Assembly (NCBI GenBank): GCA_945907105.1
Contig: CAMDSB010000011.1
Coordinates: 1-31,450 of the forward strand
DNA length: 31,450 nucleotides
DNA from: Rickettsia typhi
Lineage (GTDB): Bacteria; Pseudomonadota; Alphaproteobacteria; Rickettsiales; Rickettsiaceae
Direction of reading: 5' to 3'
Shown here: piece after piece, positions 9,193 through 16,653 of the stretch
Layout: each line of letters begins with the position of its first letter
How positions within the stretch are numbered: the first letter of the stretch is position 1
Translations under genes and position numbers: made by a program
The notes under the pieces: model-generated
What the model was told of the DNA's origin: nothing
What the model saw: the letters and a program-made list of their open reading frames with translations, nothing else
Databases searched by the model: none

Positions 9193-10440
9193 ATGAGATA
9201 CAACCCACACAAAAGAGATATTACTATCCTGGTTGGTAATACAATCGATCATTTTGACACTTCTCTTTATATTTTTCTTGCTCCTATTATTGCACCAGTA
9301 TTTTTTCCAAATACTGACAAACTACTAAGTTTAATAATGGCCTATGGCATTTTAGCTACGTCAATTATCACAAAACCACTAGGAACATATCTATTTGGAA
9401 TGATTGCACGGCTTAAAGGGCCAGTCGTCGCCTTATCTCACTCGTTAATTGGAGTAGGAGTTTTTACTGTATTACTAGGGTTATTGCCTGGTCATGCCAC
9501 CATGGGCTCGGTTGCACCTTTGTTATTTGTGATTTTTCGTGTTTTAAGAGAAATATTTGCTGCCGGCGAGACTAGTATTGCAAAGCTATATATTCTAGAA
9601 AACAAGATAGGAAAAGAAGCATTTAAGGGTTCTTATTTATACCAAGTATCCACTATGCTAGGTATTATTCTTGCATCACTTGCAGCAACTATTGTCCATT
9701 ATATAGACATAACAGATTCTTGGAGAATTTTCCATATTCTGGGCGGTTCAGCCGCAGTAATTGGCTACGTTGTACGCAAAATAACTTTACCAAAAGAAAA
9801 CAGAATTTTGAGAAGCCAATTTAAATTCTATGGCCTAGATGGATTGAGAATTCTATGGAACCATAAGTTAAATTTACTAAGAATAGCTATCGTCACAGGT
9901 TTTTCTCATATGACCTATCTAATTCCTTTTGTTACTATGAATCATATGGTGCCAATGATTACAAATATTGAAGAAAAAACTATGATTGCAGTAAATAGTT
10001 TTATGCTTTTTTTTGATATGGTATCAATTCCATTTATTGGAAAATTAGTATCAGGTTATAATCCCAGTCAGTTGATGCAGATAGCAAGCACGATCCTTGC
10101 ATTGTCAATCCTTCCATTATGGTATTTCATTGCAGATTCATCAATATATTACGTAACCTTTGTAAGATTTTGGATAGTAATTTGGGGCGTAGTTTACATG
10201 TGCCCATTAAATCTCTGGTGTAAAAATCAAGTAAGAGGAGAGGAGAAATATATGATAGTAGGTATGGGTTCAACCTTTGGAGCAAGCACTATTGGCAAAC
10301 TCACTCCATTTATATGTTTAATTATCGTGCATTATACTGGTTCATATTTACCTATCGCACTATATATAATGATAGTATTTTTATTGGCCGGAATAGTGAT
10401 AAGGCATAGGACGTTGCTGCCTGACAATATAGAGTCTTAG
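9193..10440 (+). CDS. MFS transporter, candidate thiamine (or precursor) importer
   Basis: This is a 415-residue protein with about twelve hydrophobic helices. It resembles the metabolite:H+ symporter (ProP-like) branch of the major facilitator superfamily, which is much expanded in Rickettsiales: GNTIDHFDTSLYIFLAPIIA near the N-terminus, a degenerate motif A (GMIARLKGP), and FRVLREIFAAGE in helix 4. The frame opens with a TTG at 9163. The ATG at 9193 is the better start because GGAG (9182-9185) sits 7 bases ahead of it. It is the first gene after a TPP riboswitch and lies upstream of thiamine pyrophosphokinase. Thiamine or a thiamine precursor is therefore the likely substrate. That is inference from context; the sequence alone does not show specificity. 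Confidence 0.85.
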   Translation: MRYNPHKRDITILVGNTIDHFDTSLYIFLAPIIAPVFFPNTDKLLSLIMAYGILATSIITKPLGTYLFGMIARLKGPVVALSHSLIGVGVFTVLLGLLPGHATMGSVAPLLFVIFRVLREIFAAGETSIAKLYILENKIGKEAFKGSYLYQVSTMLGIILASLAATIVHYIDITDSWRIFHILGGSAAVIGYVVRKITLPKENRILRSQFKFYGLDGLRILWNHKLNLLRIAIVTGFSHMTYLIPFVTMNHMVPMITNIEEKTMIAVNSFMLFFDMVSIPFIGKLVSGYNPSQLMQIASTILALSILPLWYFIADSSIYYVTFVRFWIVIWGVVYMCPLNLWCKNQVRGEEKYMIVGMGSTFGASTIGKLTPFICLIIVHYTGSYLPIALYIMIVFLLAGIVIRHRTLLPDNIES

Positions 10441-10457
10441 TATAAAAACTCTATATT
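10426..10457 (+). terminator. AT-rich hairpin at the end of the MFS gene
   Basis: AATATAGAGT (10426-10435) and ACTCTATATT (10448-10457) are exact reverse complements with a 12-base loop that contains the MFS stop codon, and TTC follows. It may be a weak terminator or an RNA-end protector that lowers expression of the two downstream genes relative to the carrier. The stem is mostly A-T, so efficiency is doubtful. Confidence 0.4.
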
Positions 10458-10542
10458 TTCTACAAAGAGATACTTTTATAGCTCAACGAGATTAAATCCC
10501 AACTCTTTGAACCTAATATTGTTAAAACAAGTGGAGACAAAT

Positions 10543-10815
10543 GTGATTTTTTTAGAGAATTTTTTTGGTACATTAGCACTTATTACGTCCATTATTGGGC
10601 TTATTCCCCAAATTTACAAATCGGCAAAAACTAGATCCACCTTGGATGTGTCTATGATTATGCTGATTAATTATCTTACTTGTTCTATATGCTGGATTAT
10701 TTACGGCTTATGCCAAGGCTCTTCATTCGTAGTATGGAGCAACATAGTGGGGTGCATTACAAGTTTAATATCGATTGTGCAAAAATATTATTATGACAGA
10801 CACAGCATCGTATAA
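10543..10815 (+). CDS. SemiSWEET/PQ-loop membrane transporter
   Basis: This is a 90-residue, three-helix protein of the SemiSWEET family (MtN3/saliva, PQ-loop); such proteins pair up to make a transporter. Seen are the helix-1 PQ motif GLIPQIYKSAKT (about 19-30), RSTLDVS, W51 and YG in helix 2, and N68 in helix 3, all at family positions. The frame opens at a TTG at 10507. I choose the GTG at 10543 because GGAG lies 7 bases ahead and the length then fits the family. Known bacterial SemiSWEETs carry sugars. Placed between a riboswitch-led carrier and thiN, with 23 bases of overlap into thiN, this one is a candidate for moving thiamine or a related vitamer. The family call is firm; the substrate is inference. 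Confidence 0.85.
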   Translation: MIFLENFFGTLALITSIIGLIPQIYKSAKTRSTLDVSMIMLINYLTCSICWIIYGLCQGSSFVVWSNIVGCITSLISIVQKYYYDRHSIV

Positions 10816-11473
10816 AGCTTTTTTTGAACAAATTGATCCTAAGCAATATAAATCCGTTTTATGCTTAAATGGAGACCTGCCAAAAGCCAGTTTTTTTAGA
10901 GAAATGGATTTACCCATTATTGCTACTGATGGGGCCGCAAATTACCTCATCAAAAATGACATATTACCAGAGGTAATTATTGGCGACTTAGATAGTATAG
11001 ATCGAAAACAATTTAAACAATTTAAACAAGTGTATGAGCCAGACCAAGATTATTCTTCTGATTTTCAAAAATCTATTCATTATTTAAAAAAGAATAATTT
11101 ACTACCAAGTATAATATTAGGAATTAATGGAGGTTATATTGATCATATATTAAACAATATCAATATAATGCTTAGTACAAATTCAATATTTTTTGCTGCT
11201 CCTATCATAGGTTATATTATAAAAGGTCAAGAACAGTTAATTCTAAATCTACCCATAAATACGAAAATCTCTTTAATTGGAGCATCAACCGCAGAAGTTA
11301 CGACATCAGGTTTAAAATGGGAATTACAGAATAATATTTTATCTTTTTTTGAGGTAAATTCTTGTTTTAACCGAACAGCCAGTGATCAAGTTACTATAAC
11401 AGTAAATAATGGAGCGTTACTAGCTTTGATATATTTACAGAATATTGATGATGCTGGGAAAACACAGCCTTAA
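10793..11473 (+). CDS. thiN: Thiamine pyrophosphokinase
   Basis: This enzyme transfers pyrophosphate from ATP to thiamine, giving TPP directly. It has 226 residues. Seen are ATDGAANYL (44-52), the metal-binding GDLDS (64-68), DQDYSSDFQKS (84-94, matching the usual DQDxTDF block) and GGYIDHIL (113-120), all with acidic residues intact. The C-terminal thiamine-binding domain shows the GLKW turn near 173 and a family-like NRTASDQVTITV segment. The ATG at 10793 is preferred over an upstream TTG at 10775. It overlaps the SemiSWEET gene by 23 bases, which favours coupled translation. No thi biosynthesis gene is nearby, so the operon looks like import followed by activation. Confidence 0.95.
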   Translation: MTDTASYKAFFEQIDPKQYKSVLCLNGDLPKASFFREMDLPIIATDGAANYLIKNDILPEVIIGDLDSIDRKQFKQFKQVYEPDQDYSSDFQKSIHYLKKNNLLPSIILGINGGYIDHILNNINIMLSTNSIFFAAPIIGYIIKGQEQLILNLPINTKISLIGASTAEVTTSGLKWELQNNILSFFEVNSCFNRTASDQVTITVNNGALLALIYLQNIDDAGKTQP

Positions 11474-11577
11474 AATAAGGAAGCACATGCAAGAAAGTCG
11501 CTACTCCTAAAATATCAGTTTACGTATACTCTACCTACACTCCACAAAAAGCCTTAAAAGAGATATAACTTTGAGTT

Positions 11578-13134
11578 ATGAACCAAGAACAAACTGATCA
11601 ACCCATATCACCAAGAACCATTCTTGCATTTTTTGCTATGGTTGTCGGAATGTTTATGGCAATATTGGATATTCAAATTGTTGCTAGCTCTCTATCCGTA
11701 ATTGGCGCTGGACTATCGGCTTCTGGCGATGAACTTTCTTGGATTCAGACTTCATACCTTATTGCTGAAGTAATAATTATTCCAATTACTGGCTTTGCAT
11801 CACGCCTTTTATCAACCAGGATTTCTTATTTTATTGCAGCACTCGGCTTTACTCTTATGAGCTTACTATGCGCTCTAGCCTGGAATATTGAATCAATGAT
11901 TGTGTTCAGAGCCATGCAGGGATTTTTCGGTGGAGCAATGATTCCGACTGCTTTTGGAGCAATTTTTATTATATTTCCCAAAAGCATGCATACAAAAGTT
12001 AGTATGGTCATTGGGCTAGTGGTAACTGTAGCCCCAACTATTGGTCCTACACTGGGTGGGTACATTACAGAAACAATATCTTGGCACTTTATGTTTCTGC
12101 TAAATGTTATTCCTGGAATTTTTGTCTGCGTGACGGTTTTTCTATATGTTGACTTTGATAAACCAAATTATAAATTACTAAAGAATTTTGATTTTCTTGG
12201 TATATTGTTAATGGCTATTTCTTTGGGTGCAATGCAATATGTCCTGGAAGAAGGCAACAAAAAAGATTGGCTGGATGACGGTCACATTCTCCTATTAACA
12301 ATAATAGTTGTTGTAACTTTTATTTGGTTAATCATTAGAGAAATTACTTATCAAAATCCAATTATTGACCTTAGTTCGTTTAAAAATAAAAATTTTAGTT
12401 TTGGTTGCATTTATTCTTTTATATTAGGCATCGGATTATACGGTAGCGTCTATTTATTACCACTGTTCTTATTCACGATAGCCGGGTATAATACTCTTCA
12501 AATTGGCATTACTATGATCGTTACTGGAGTTTTCCAGTTTGTATCAGCCCCCGTAGCGGGAAAAATGTTTGGTTCCGGTATTGATAAAAGGATAATTCTT
12601 GCTATAGGCTTTTCCTTATTTGCTATAGGGTCTTTTGCCAATAGTTTTCTTACCGCCGAATCTCAATATTGGGAATTATTTATTCCTCAAATGATACGCG
12701 GGCTAGCACTGATGTTTTGTTTTATGCCCATAAATGATCTCGCTCTTGGCACAATGAAAAAAGATGAAGTTCAAAATGCTAGCGGTCTATATAATTTAAC
12801 AAGGAACTTAGGGGGAGCAATCGGGCTAGCGATGATCAATAACTTAATTATCTCAAAGTCAAAAATCTATGCACAAACCCTGAAGGATAATATGCCTCTA
12901 ACTTCTCCAAAGGTGCAGGAAAGTCTAGAGTTTTTTACCGGGTCATTGATAGGGAAAGTAAACGATCCAGAAACCGCGGCCTATCTCCTTCTAAGTAATA
13001 TGGTGGAGCGAGAGGCTTTTGTAATTGCAATTAATAATGTCTTTGTTATCATAGCTATGATATTTTGTATGGGGATGATACTGATCCCTTTTTCTTCAAC
13101 ACCAGAAACAAATGTTACCTCCAATGCGCATTAA
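11578..13134 (+). CDS. emrB: EmrB/QacA-type multidrug efflux MFS transporter (DHA2 family)
   Basis: A 518-residue inner-membrane drug:H+ antiporter of the 14-helix DHA2 family. Seen are MAILDIQIVASSL in helix 1 with the conserved Asp, DELSWIQTSYLIAE after it, and the antiporter motif APTIGPTLGGYI in helix 5. EmrB usually works with the periplasmic adaptor EmrA and an outer-membrane channel; no emrA is next to it here. It heads a run of five overlapping or abutting genes whose other members have unrelated roles. Start is ATG with a modest AGAGA upstream. Substrate is unknown. Confidence 0.9.
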   Translation: MNQEQTDQPISPRTILAFFAMVVGMFMAILDIQIVASSLSVIGAGLSASGDELSWIQTSYLIAEVIIIPITGFASRLLSTRISYFIAALGFTLMSLLCALAWNIESMIVFRAMQGFFGGAMIPTAFGAIFIIFPKSMHTKVSMVIGLVVTVAPTIGPTLGGYITETISWHFMFLLNVIPGIFVCVTVFLYVDFDKPNYKLLKNFDFLGILLMAISLGAMQYVLEEGNKKDWLDDGHILLLTIIVVVTFIWLIIREITYQNPIIDLSSFKNKNFSFGCIYSFILGIGLYGSVYLLPLFLFTIAGYNTLQIGITMIVTGVFQFVSAPVAGKMFGSGIDKRIILAIGFSLFAIGSFANSFLTAESQYWELFIPQMIRGLALMFCFMPINDLALGTMKKDEVQNASGLYNLTRNLGGAIGLAMINNLIISKSKIYAQTLKDNMPLTSPKVQESLEFFTGSLIGKVNDPETAAYLLLSNMVEREAFVIAINNVFVIIAMIFCMGMILIPFSSTPETNVTSNAH

Positions 13135-13588
13135 GCTAGCCTTTTTACTTATCTTTCTGATACTTTGGACTGGCCTAACAGGCGGGGCTAATGAAGGCCA
13201 ACATTTGATATATCTTTTAGCAGCTTCAATTTTTACGCTAATTTTTGCTATAAAACTAAAACTACTTCCACAAAGAAATGTATTTAAAATTAGCACTATT
13301 TTTTATTGCCTATGGTTATTGAAGGAGATAGTTATGTCTGCTTGGGCAGTCTCCATGATTGCATGGCGAAAACACATAATATTAAACCCTAGCCTTGAGC
13401 CAATAAAAACAATTCAGGATAATGATATCGGAATCATAGTGTATGCAAATTCTATCACATTAACTCCGGGCACAGTTACTCTTTCAATTGAAGGTAAAAA
13501 TTTCCTAGTGCATGCACTTGATTATGATTTTATGTCTGAACTACAAACAGGTGAAATGGATAAGCGTATCAAGCAAATTATCAAATAA
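13112..13588 (+). CDS. mnhE: Mrp/Mnh Na+/H+ antiporter subunit E
   Basis: A 158-residue membrane protein matching MnhE/MrpE, one of the small subunits of the multi-subunit Na+/H+ antiporter related to complex I. Family features are two or three N-terminal hydrophobic segments, the WLLKEIVMSAWAV helix (about 69-81), and the soluble tail ending in NSITLTPGTVTLSIEG (about 112-127), the strongest signature. The start overlaps the end of emrB by 23 bases; ATG at 13124 (codon 5) is an equal choice. Only subunits E and F are encoded here, so the rest must lie elsewhere, which fits the scattered Mrp genes known in Rickettsiales. Confidence 0.9.
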   Translation: MLPPMRIKLAFLLIFLILWTGLTGGANEGQHLIYLLAASIFTLIFAIKLKLLPQRNVFKISTIFYCLWLLKEIVMSAWAVSMIAWRKHIILNPSLEPIKTIQDNDIGIIVYANSITLTPGTVTLSIEGKNFLVHALDYDFMSELQTGEMDKRIKQIIK

Positions 13589-13589
13589 T

Positions 13590-13862
13590 ATGTTAAACAT
13601 TTCTGTGTTTTTATTTTTAGGATTTGCCTGCATTGTTATTTGCGGAGCATTTTTACAACGAGACATGTTTACAAAATTGTTATTTGTAAACACTGGCACA
13701 AGTTTAGCTGCACTATTTATATGTTTTCTTGGTTCATTTAAAGTAAATAGTTCTTATATCGATATAGCATTTATCTATTTTCTTTTAAGCGTCATTGCAA
13801 CTAGTGCTTACTTAAAATATTTTTTGCAAAAACATAAAATGAATCCTTCAGATGAATCATAG
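13590..13862 (+). CDS. Mrp/Mnh antiporter subunit F-like small membrane protein
   Basis: A 90-residue protein with three hydrophobic segments. Size, topology and position right after mnhE match subunit F (MnhF/MrpF): LQRDMFTKLLFVNTGTSLAA near 27-46 resembles the family's conserved loop and helix 2, and DIAFIYFLLSVIATSAYLKY near 61-80 its last helix. The open frame extends back to 13512 inside mnhE, but the ATG at 13590, one base after the mnhE stop, gives the expected length. Sequence conservation is low, so the subunit F call depends partly on context. Confidence 0.75.
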   Translation: MLNISVFLFLGFACIVICGAFLQRDMFTKLLFVNTGTSLAALFICFLGSFKVNSSYIDIAFIYFLLSVIATSAYLKYFLQKHKMNPSDES

Positions 13863-15006
13863 AATTACTATTATTGGTTGTGGCCTTAGCGGCATGATAA
13901 CAGCACTCTGCCTTTCAGCACGTGGTATAAATTCTACTATAATTGAGCATCAAAATATAGATAATCAATCATTTTTTAATGACATTAGAACTACAGCCCT
14001 TACGGAATCATCAAAGAAATTCTTTGATGATATTGGTATTTGGAATGAAATAGACCGAATTTCAGGACCTATAAATGATATCTATGTGGCAGATAAAAAG
14101 GCCTCCCAGATGTTACATTTTGCTTCTAATGAACTAAAAGAGGCACAAGTACTAGGGTATTTAGTAGAAAATAAAGAGTTCAAAAAATCTCTACTTACTC
14201 AAATCTTGGTTAATAAGCATATAAATATTATCGATAATAGTCGTTATGAAGTTAAAGAGAATAGCAATAATAAGTGTATTTTAACTTTAAATAAAACTAA
14301 TCATGAGTGTGATCTTCTTATCGTATGCGATGGAGGTAATTCATTAACAAGGCAAAAATATTTTAGCAGCGAAACAAACAAATTTTATTCTCAATATGCA
14401 CTGACTTTTATAGTTCAGCATGAAAAACCTCATGAAGGTACTGCAGTGGAGCATTTTATGCCGACAGGACCTTTTGCAATACTACCCTTGAAAAATCAAC
14501 ATTTCTCTTCGGTAGTTTGGACTATAAAATCTGAGATGAAAGATGCGGTACTAAATTTACCGAAAGATGAATTTTTATATACAATACAGCAAAATTTTGG
14601 CCAATTTTTAGGGGAAATTACTATAAAAAGTGAAGTTTCTTCTTTCCCTTTGAGAGCTTATGGAACAAACAAATATTATAATAAGAGAATAGCTCTAGTT
14701 GCCGACTCAGCTCACATCATTCATCCACTTGCAGGACAGGGCCTAAACCAAGGTATAAAAGATATACAATCCCTTGTTAGTAACATTTTTGAATTTGGTG
14801 TAAATGCTCATTCTCTTGAAACATATCAGAATGAGCGCAAGAGGGATAATAATGCTATGATTGAAATCACCGACACGATAAACACTGTATTTTCAAATAA
14901 TTCCCACATATTCCACTTGGCGCGGCAGTTTGGCTTTAAAGCCATAGAAAAAATTTCTCCATTAAAAAAATTACTTATTAAATATGCTATGGGTCAAAGA
15001 AAATGA
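13852..15006 (+). CDS. FAD-dependent ubiquinone biosynthesis hydroxylase (UbiH/UbiF family)
   Basis: A 384-residue class A flavoprotein monooxygenase of the family that hydroxylates the ring of ubiquinone precursors. Seen are the dinucleotide-binding GCGLSGM (about 9-15), the second FAD/NADPH motif CDGGNSLTRQ near 160, and the third FAD motif ALVADSAHIIHPLAGQGLNQ near 281-300. The usual GDAAH is ADSAH here, a conservative departure. Which ring position it acts on (UbiH, UbiF, UbiI or broad UbiL/M type) cannot be told from sequence alone. The ATG overlaps the subunit F gene by 11 bases and the stop overlaps comF by 4. Confidence 0.88.
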   Translation: MNHRITIIGCGLSGMITALCLSARGINSTIIEHQNIDNQSFFNDIRTTALTESSKKFFDDIGIWNEIDRISGPINDIYVADKKASQMLHFASNELKEAQVLGYLVENKEFKKSLLTQILVNKHINIIDNSRYEVKENSNNKCILTLNKTNHECDLLIVCDGGNSLTRQKYFSSETNKFYSQYALTFIVQHEKPHEGTAVEHFMPTGPFAILPLKNQHFSSVVWTIKSEMKDAVLNLPKDEFLYTIQQNFGQFLGEITIKSEVSSFPLRAYGTNKYYNKRIALVADSAHIIHPLAGQGLNQGIKDIQSLVSNIFEFGVNAHSLETYQNERKRDNNAMIEITDTINTVFSNNSHIFHLARQFGFKAIEKISPLKKLLIKYAMGQRK

Positions 15007-15713
15007 TAAAGCAAGCTTTATCTAGCTTGGTGAATTATATTCTTCCAAATAGGTGTAGTACCTGTTCGAGCCTGGTGGACCTGGAACAAGGCCTGTGCAC
15101 CTCTTGTTTTGCCAAACTAAATTTTGTTGCTTCTCTCTACTGTTCTTGTTGTGGGTTTCCTTTTGAGTTTGCGATAGAAGGGCAAAATTTATGTGGACGC
15201 TGCATTGCAAAACAACCGCATTATGATTTAGCCAGAAGTTTATTTAAGTTTGATCTTGAAAGTAAAAGGATAATTCATGCATTCAAATATAATGATCGAA
15301 CAGAACATTCACAAATGTTCGCTAAATTACTCGTTGCAAGATACAAAAAAGAAATAGGTGAAGTGGATTTAATTGTTCCAGTACCTATGCATAGAATAAA
15401 AAGAATATTTCGGCAATATAATCCCGCTCAAATTTTAGCTCAAGACCTATCTGATTTGCTTAAAATTCCTATGATTCCGGATGTTCTGATCAAAACCAAG
15501 TGGACTAAGGCTCAAACAAAATTGACAAAATACGAACGTGAGAGAAATCTATCAGGATCACTAGCGTTTAATACGAAACGAATGGTTAAAGGAATGAAAG
15601 TGCTTTTAGTAGATGACGTAAGGACGACAGGAACTACTTGCAACAGCTGTGCAAAAATTCTTAAAAGAGCCGGAGTAACATCTGTTAAATTAGTAACAGT
15701 CAGCATGACTTAA
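15003..15713 (+). CDS. comF: ComF family phosphoribosyltransferase-like protein
   Basis: A 236-residue protein with an N-terminal zinc-finger-like region (Cys at about 18, 21, 32, 35, then 47, 50, 64 and 67) and a C-terminal phosphoribosyltransferase fold. The PRPP-binding loop is LLVDDVRTTGTTCNSC (about 199-214). ComF proteins support DNA uptake in naturally competent bacteria, but they are also kept by non-competent ones, where the role is unknown. Its ATG overlaps the preceding stop codon (ATGA), making it the last gene of the emrB-mnhE-F-ubi-comF run. Confidence 0.92.
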   Translation: MIKQALSSLVNYILPNRCSTCSSLVDLEQGLCTSCFAKLNFVASLYCSCCGFPFEFAIEGQNLCGRCIAKQPHYDLARSLFKFDLESKRIIHAFKYNDRTEHSQMFAKLLVARYKKEIGEVDLIVPVPMHRIKRIFRQYNPAQILAQDLSDLLKIPMIPDVLIKTKWTKAQTKLTKYERERNLSGSLAFNTKRMVKGMKVLLVDDVRTTGTTCNSCAKILKRAGVTSVKLVTVSMT

Positions 15714-15858
15714 TGAGCACAGGGTCATGGCCCCACGTTGATAAACCCACTCAAACGCTATCATGAAGCCCCACGAGATTACCATAGCTTGAATGGTAAT
15801 GAGCAAAACAATAGCGCGCGAGGCTGCCCGTACGTACCCAATTTATAGAAAATAGATT
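15714..15858. other. Convergent intergenic patch with higher GC and a hairpin
   Basis: The gap lies between the convergent comF and SPOR-protein genes. ATTACCAT (15778-15785) pairs with ATGGTAAT (15793-15800) over a 7-base loop, and GTACGTAC (15830-15837) is an 8-bp palindrome. The patch is richer in G+C than its surroundings and has GCCCCACG twice (near 15730 and 15769). No T-run follows the hairpin in either direction, so it is a poor intrinsic terminator. It could be a degraded mobile or genic remnant. I see no RNA gene. Confidence 0.35.
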
Positions 15859-16638
15859 TTATTTTGTAACGATACAATTCTGCTTCCGTGAAGCTAGACG
15901 ATTACATACTAATTTAGCATGATTCAGAGAAGGGTAAGTACCAGCCATCACGAGATAGAATATACGCTCATTCTTACCATCTATTTTTTTTGTGATAAGA
16001 TTTGCACTATTTAACACTTTACCATGACGCTTAGTTATTTCTTGCCAAAGTTTTTTGGCATCACCTTCTGAAAAAGCTGTAGTTAGCTGTATTTTATAGC
16101 CTTCATCTTCAGCACTAACTACACTTATTTCTTTAAAGTTAAATCTATTATCAACAGATTTAACCACGTTTAATCCAGTTCCTGGAATCTCTATTTTTTT
16201 CTTTTCTTCTTCAGACTCTACCACCATCGATGATTTAATCACATTAGGCATAACTAACTCATCGGTTGCAGCCAAATCATTATCTATCACATCTTCTTCT
16301 TGATATTCTATATTTGCCAATATTTCATCTATTGAATCAAGATATATTACCGCTTTATCTTCAACTTTTGGCCCTAAATCCATCGGCTCTTCTGGTTCGG
16401 GCAAGATATTAATTTTTCTATTTTTTACTGCTCCTTTCTGAAGCTTTTCATATACCAAACTATCTGAATTAGGAATTACAATCCCCCCTGGGTCATCAGG
16501 CTTTCTCTTAGTTTCGCCTTCCTGTGGAGCTAGCGTAATGATTTCTCGTGAATTTTGTATTTTAAAATAACAAAACAGTCCTATTAGAGTAATAAGCAGA
16601 ATCATTATTATTCTAAAAAATAAATTTTTGCGATTCAT
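15859..16638 (-). CDS. Membrane-anchored SPOR-domain protein
   Basis: A 259-residue protein with an N-terminal membrane segment (about 6-24), an acidic periplasmic linker rich in Glu and Asp (about 60-150), and a C-terminal SPOR domain (about 178-259) beginning GYKIQLTTAFSEGDAKKLW and ending NRLASRKQNCIVTK. SPOR domains bind denuded peptidoglycan strands at the septum, so a cell-division or wall-remodelling role is likely. It is the third gene after dgt and argS, 15 bases beyond argS, and SPOR genes after argS are common in alphaproteobacteria. The linker and N-terminus are not informative. Confidence 0.87.
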   Translation of the reverse strand: MNRKNLFFRIIMILLITLIGLFCYFKIQNSREIITLAPQEGETKRKPDDPGGIVIPNSDSLVYEKLQKGAVKNRKINILPEPEEPMDLGPKVEDKAVIYLDSIDEILANIEYQEEDVIDNDLAATDELVMPNVIKSSMVVESEEEKKKIEIPGTGLNVVKSVDNRFNFKEISVVSAEDEGYKIQLTTAFSEGDAKKLWQEITKRHGKVLNSANLITKKIDGKNERIFYLVMAGTYPSLNHAKLVCNRLASRKQNCIVTK

Positions 16639-16653
16639 ATTAAAACGTTTTAA

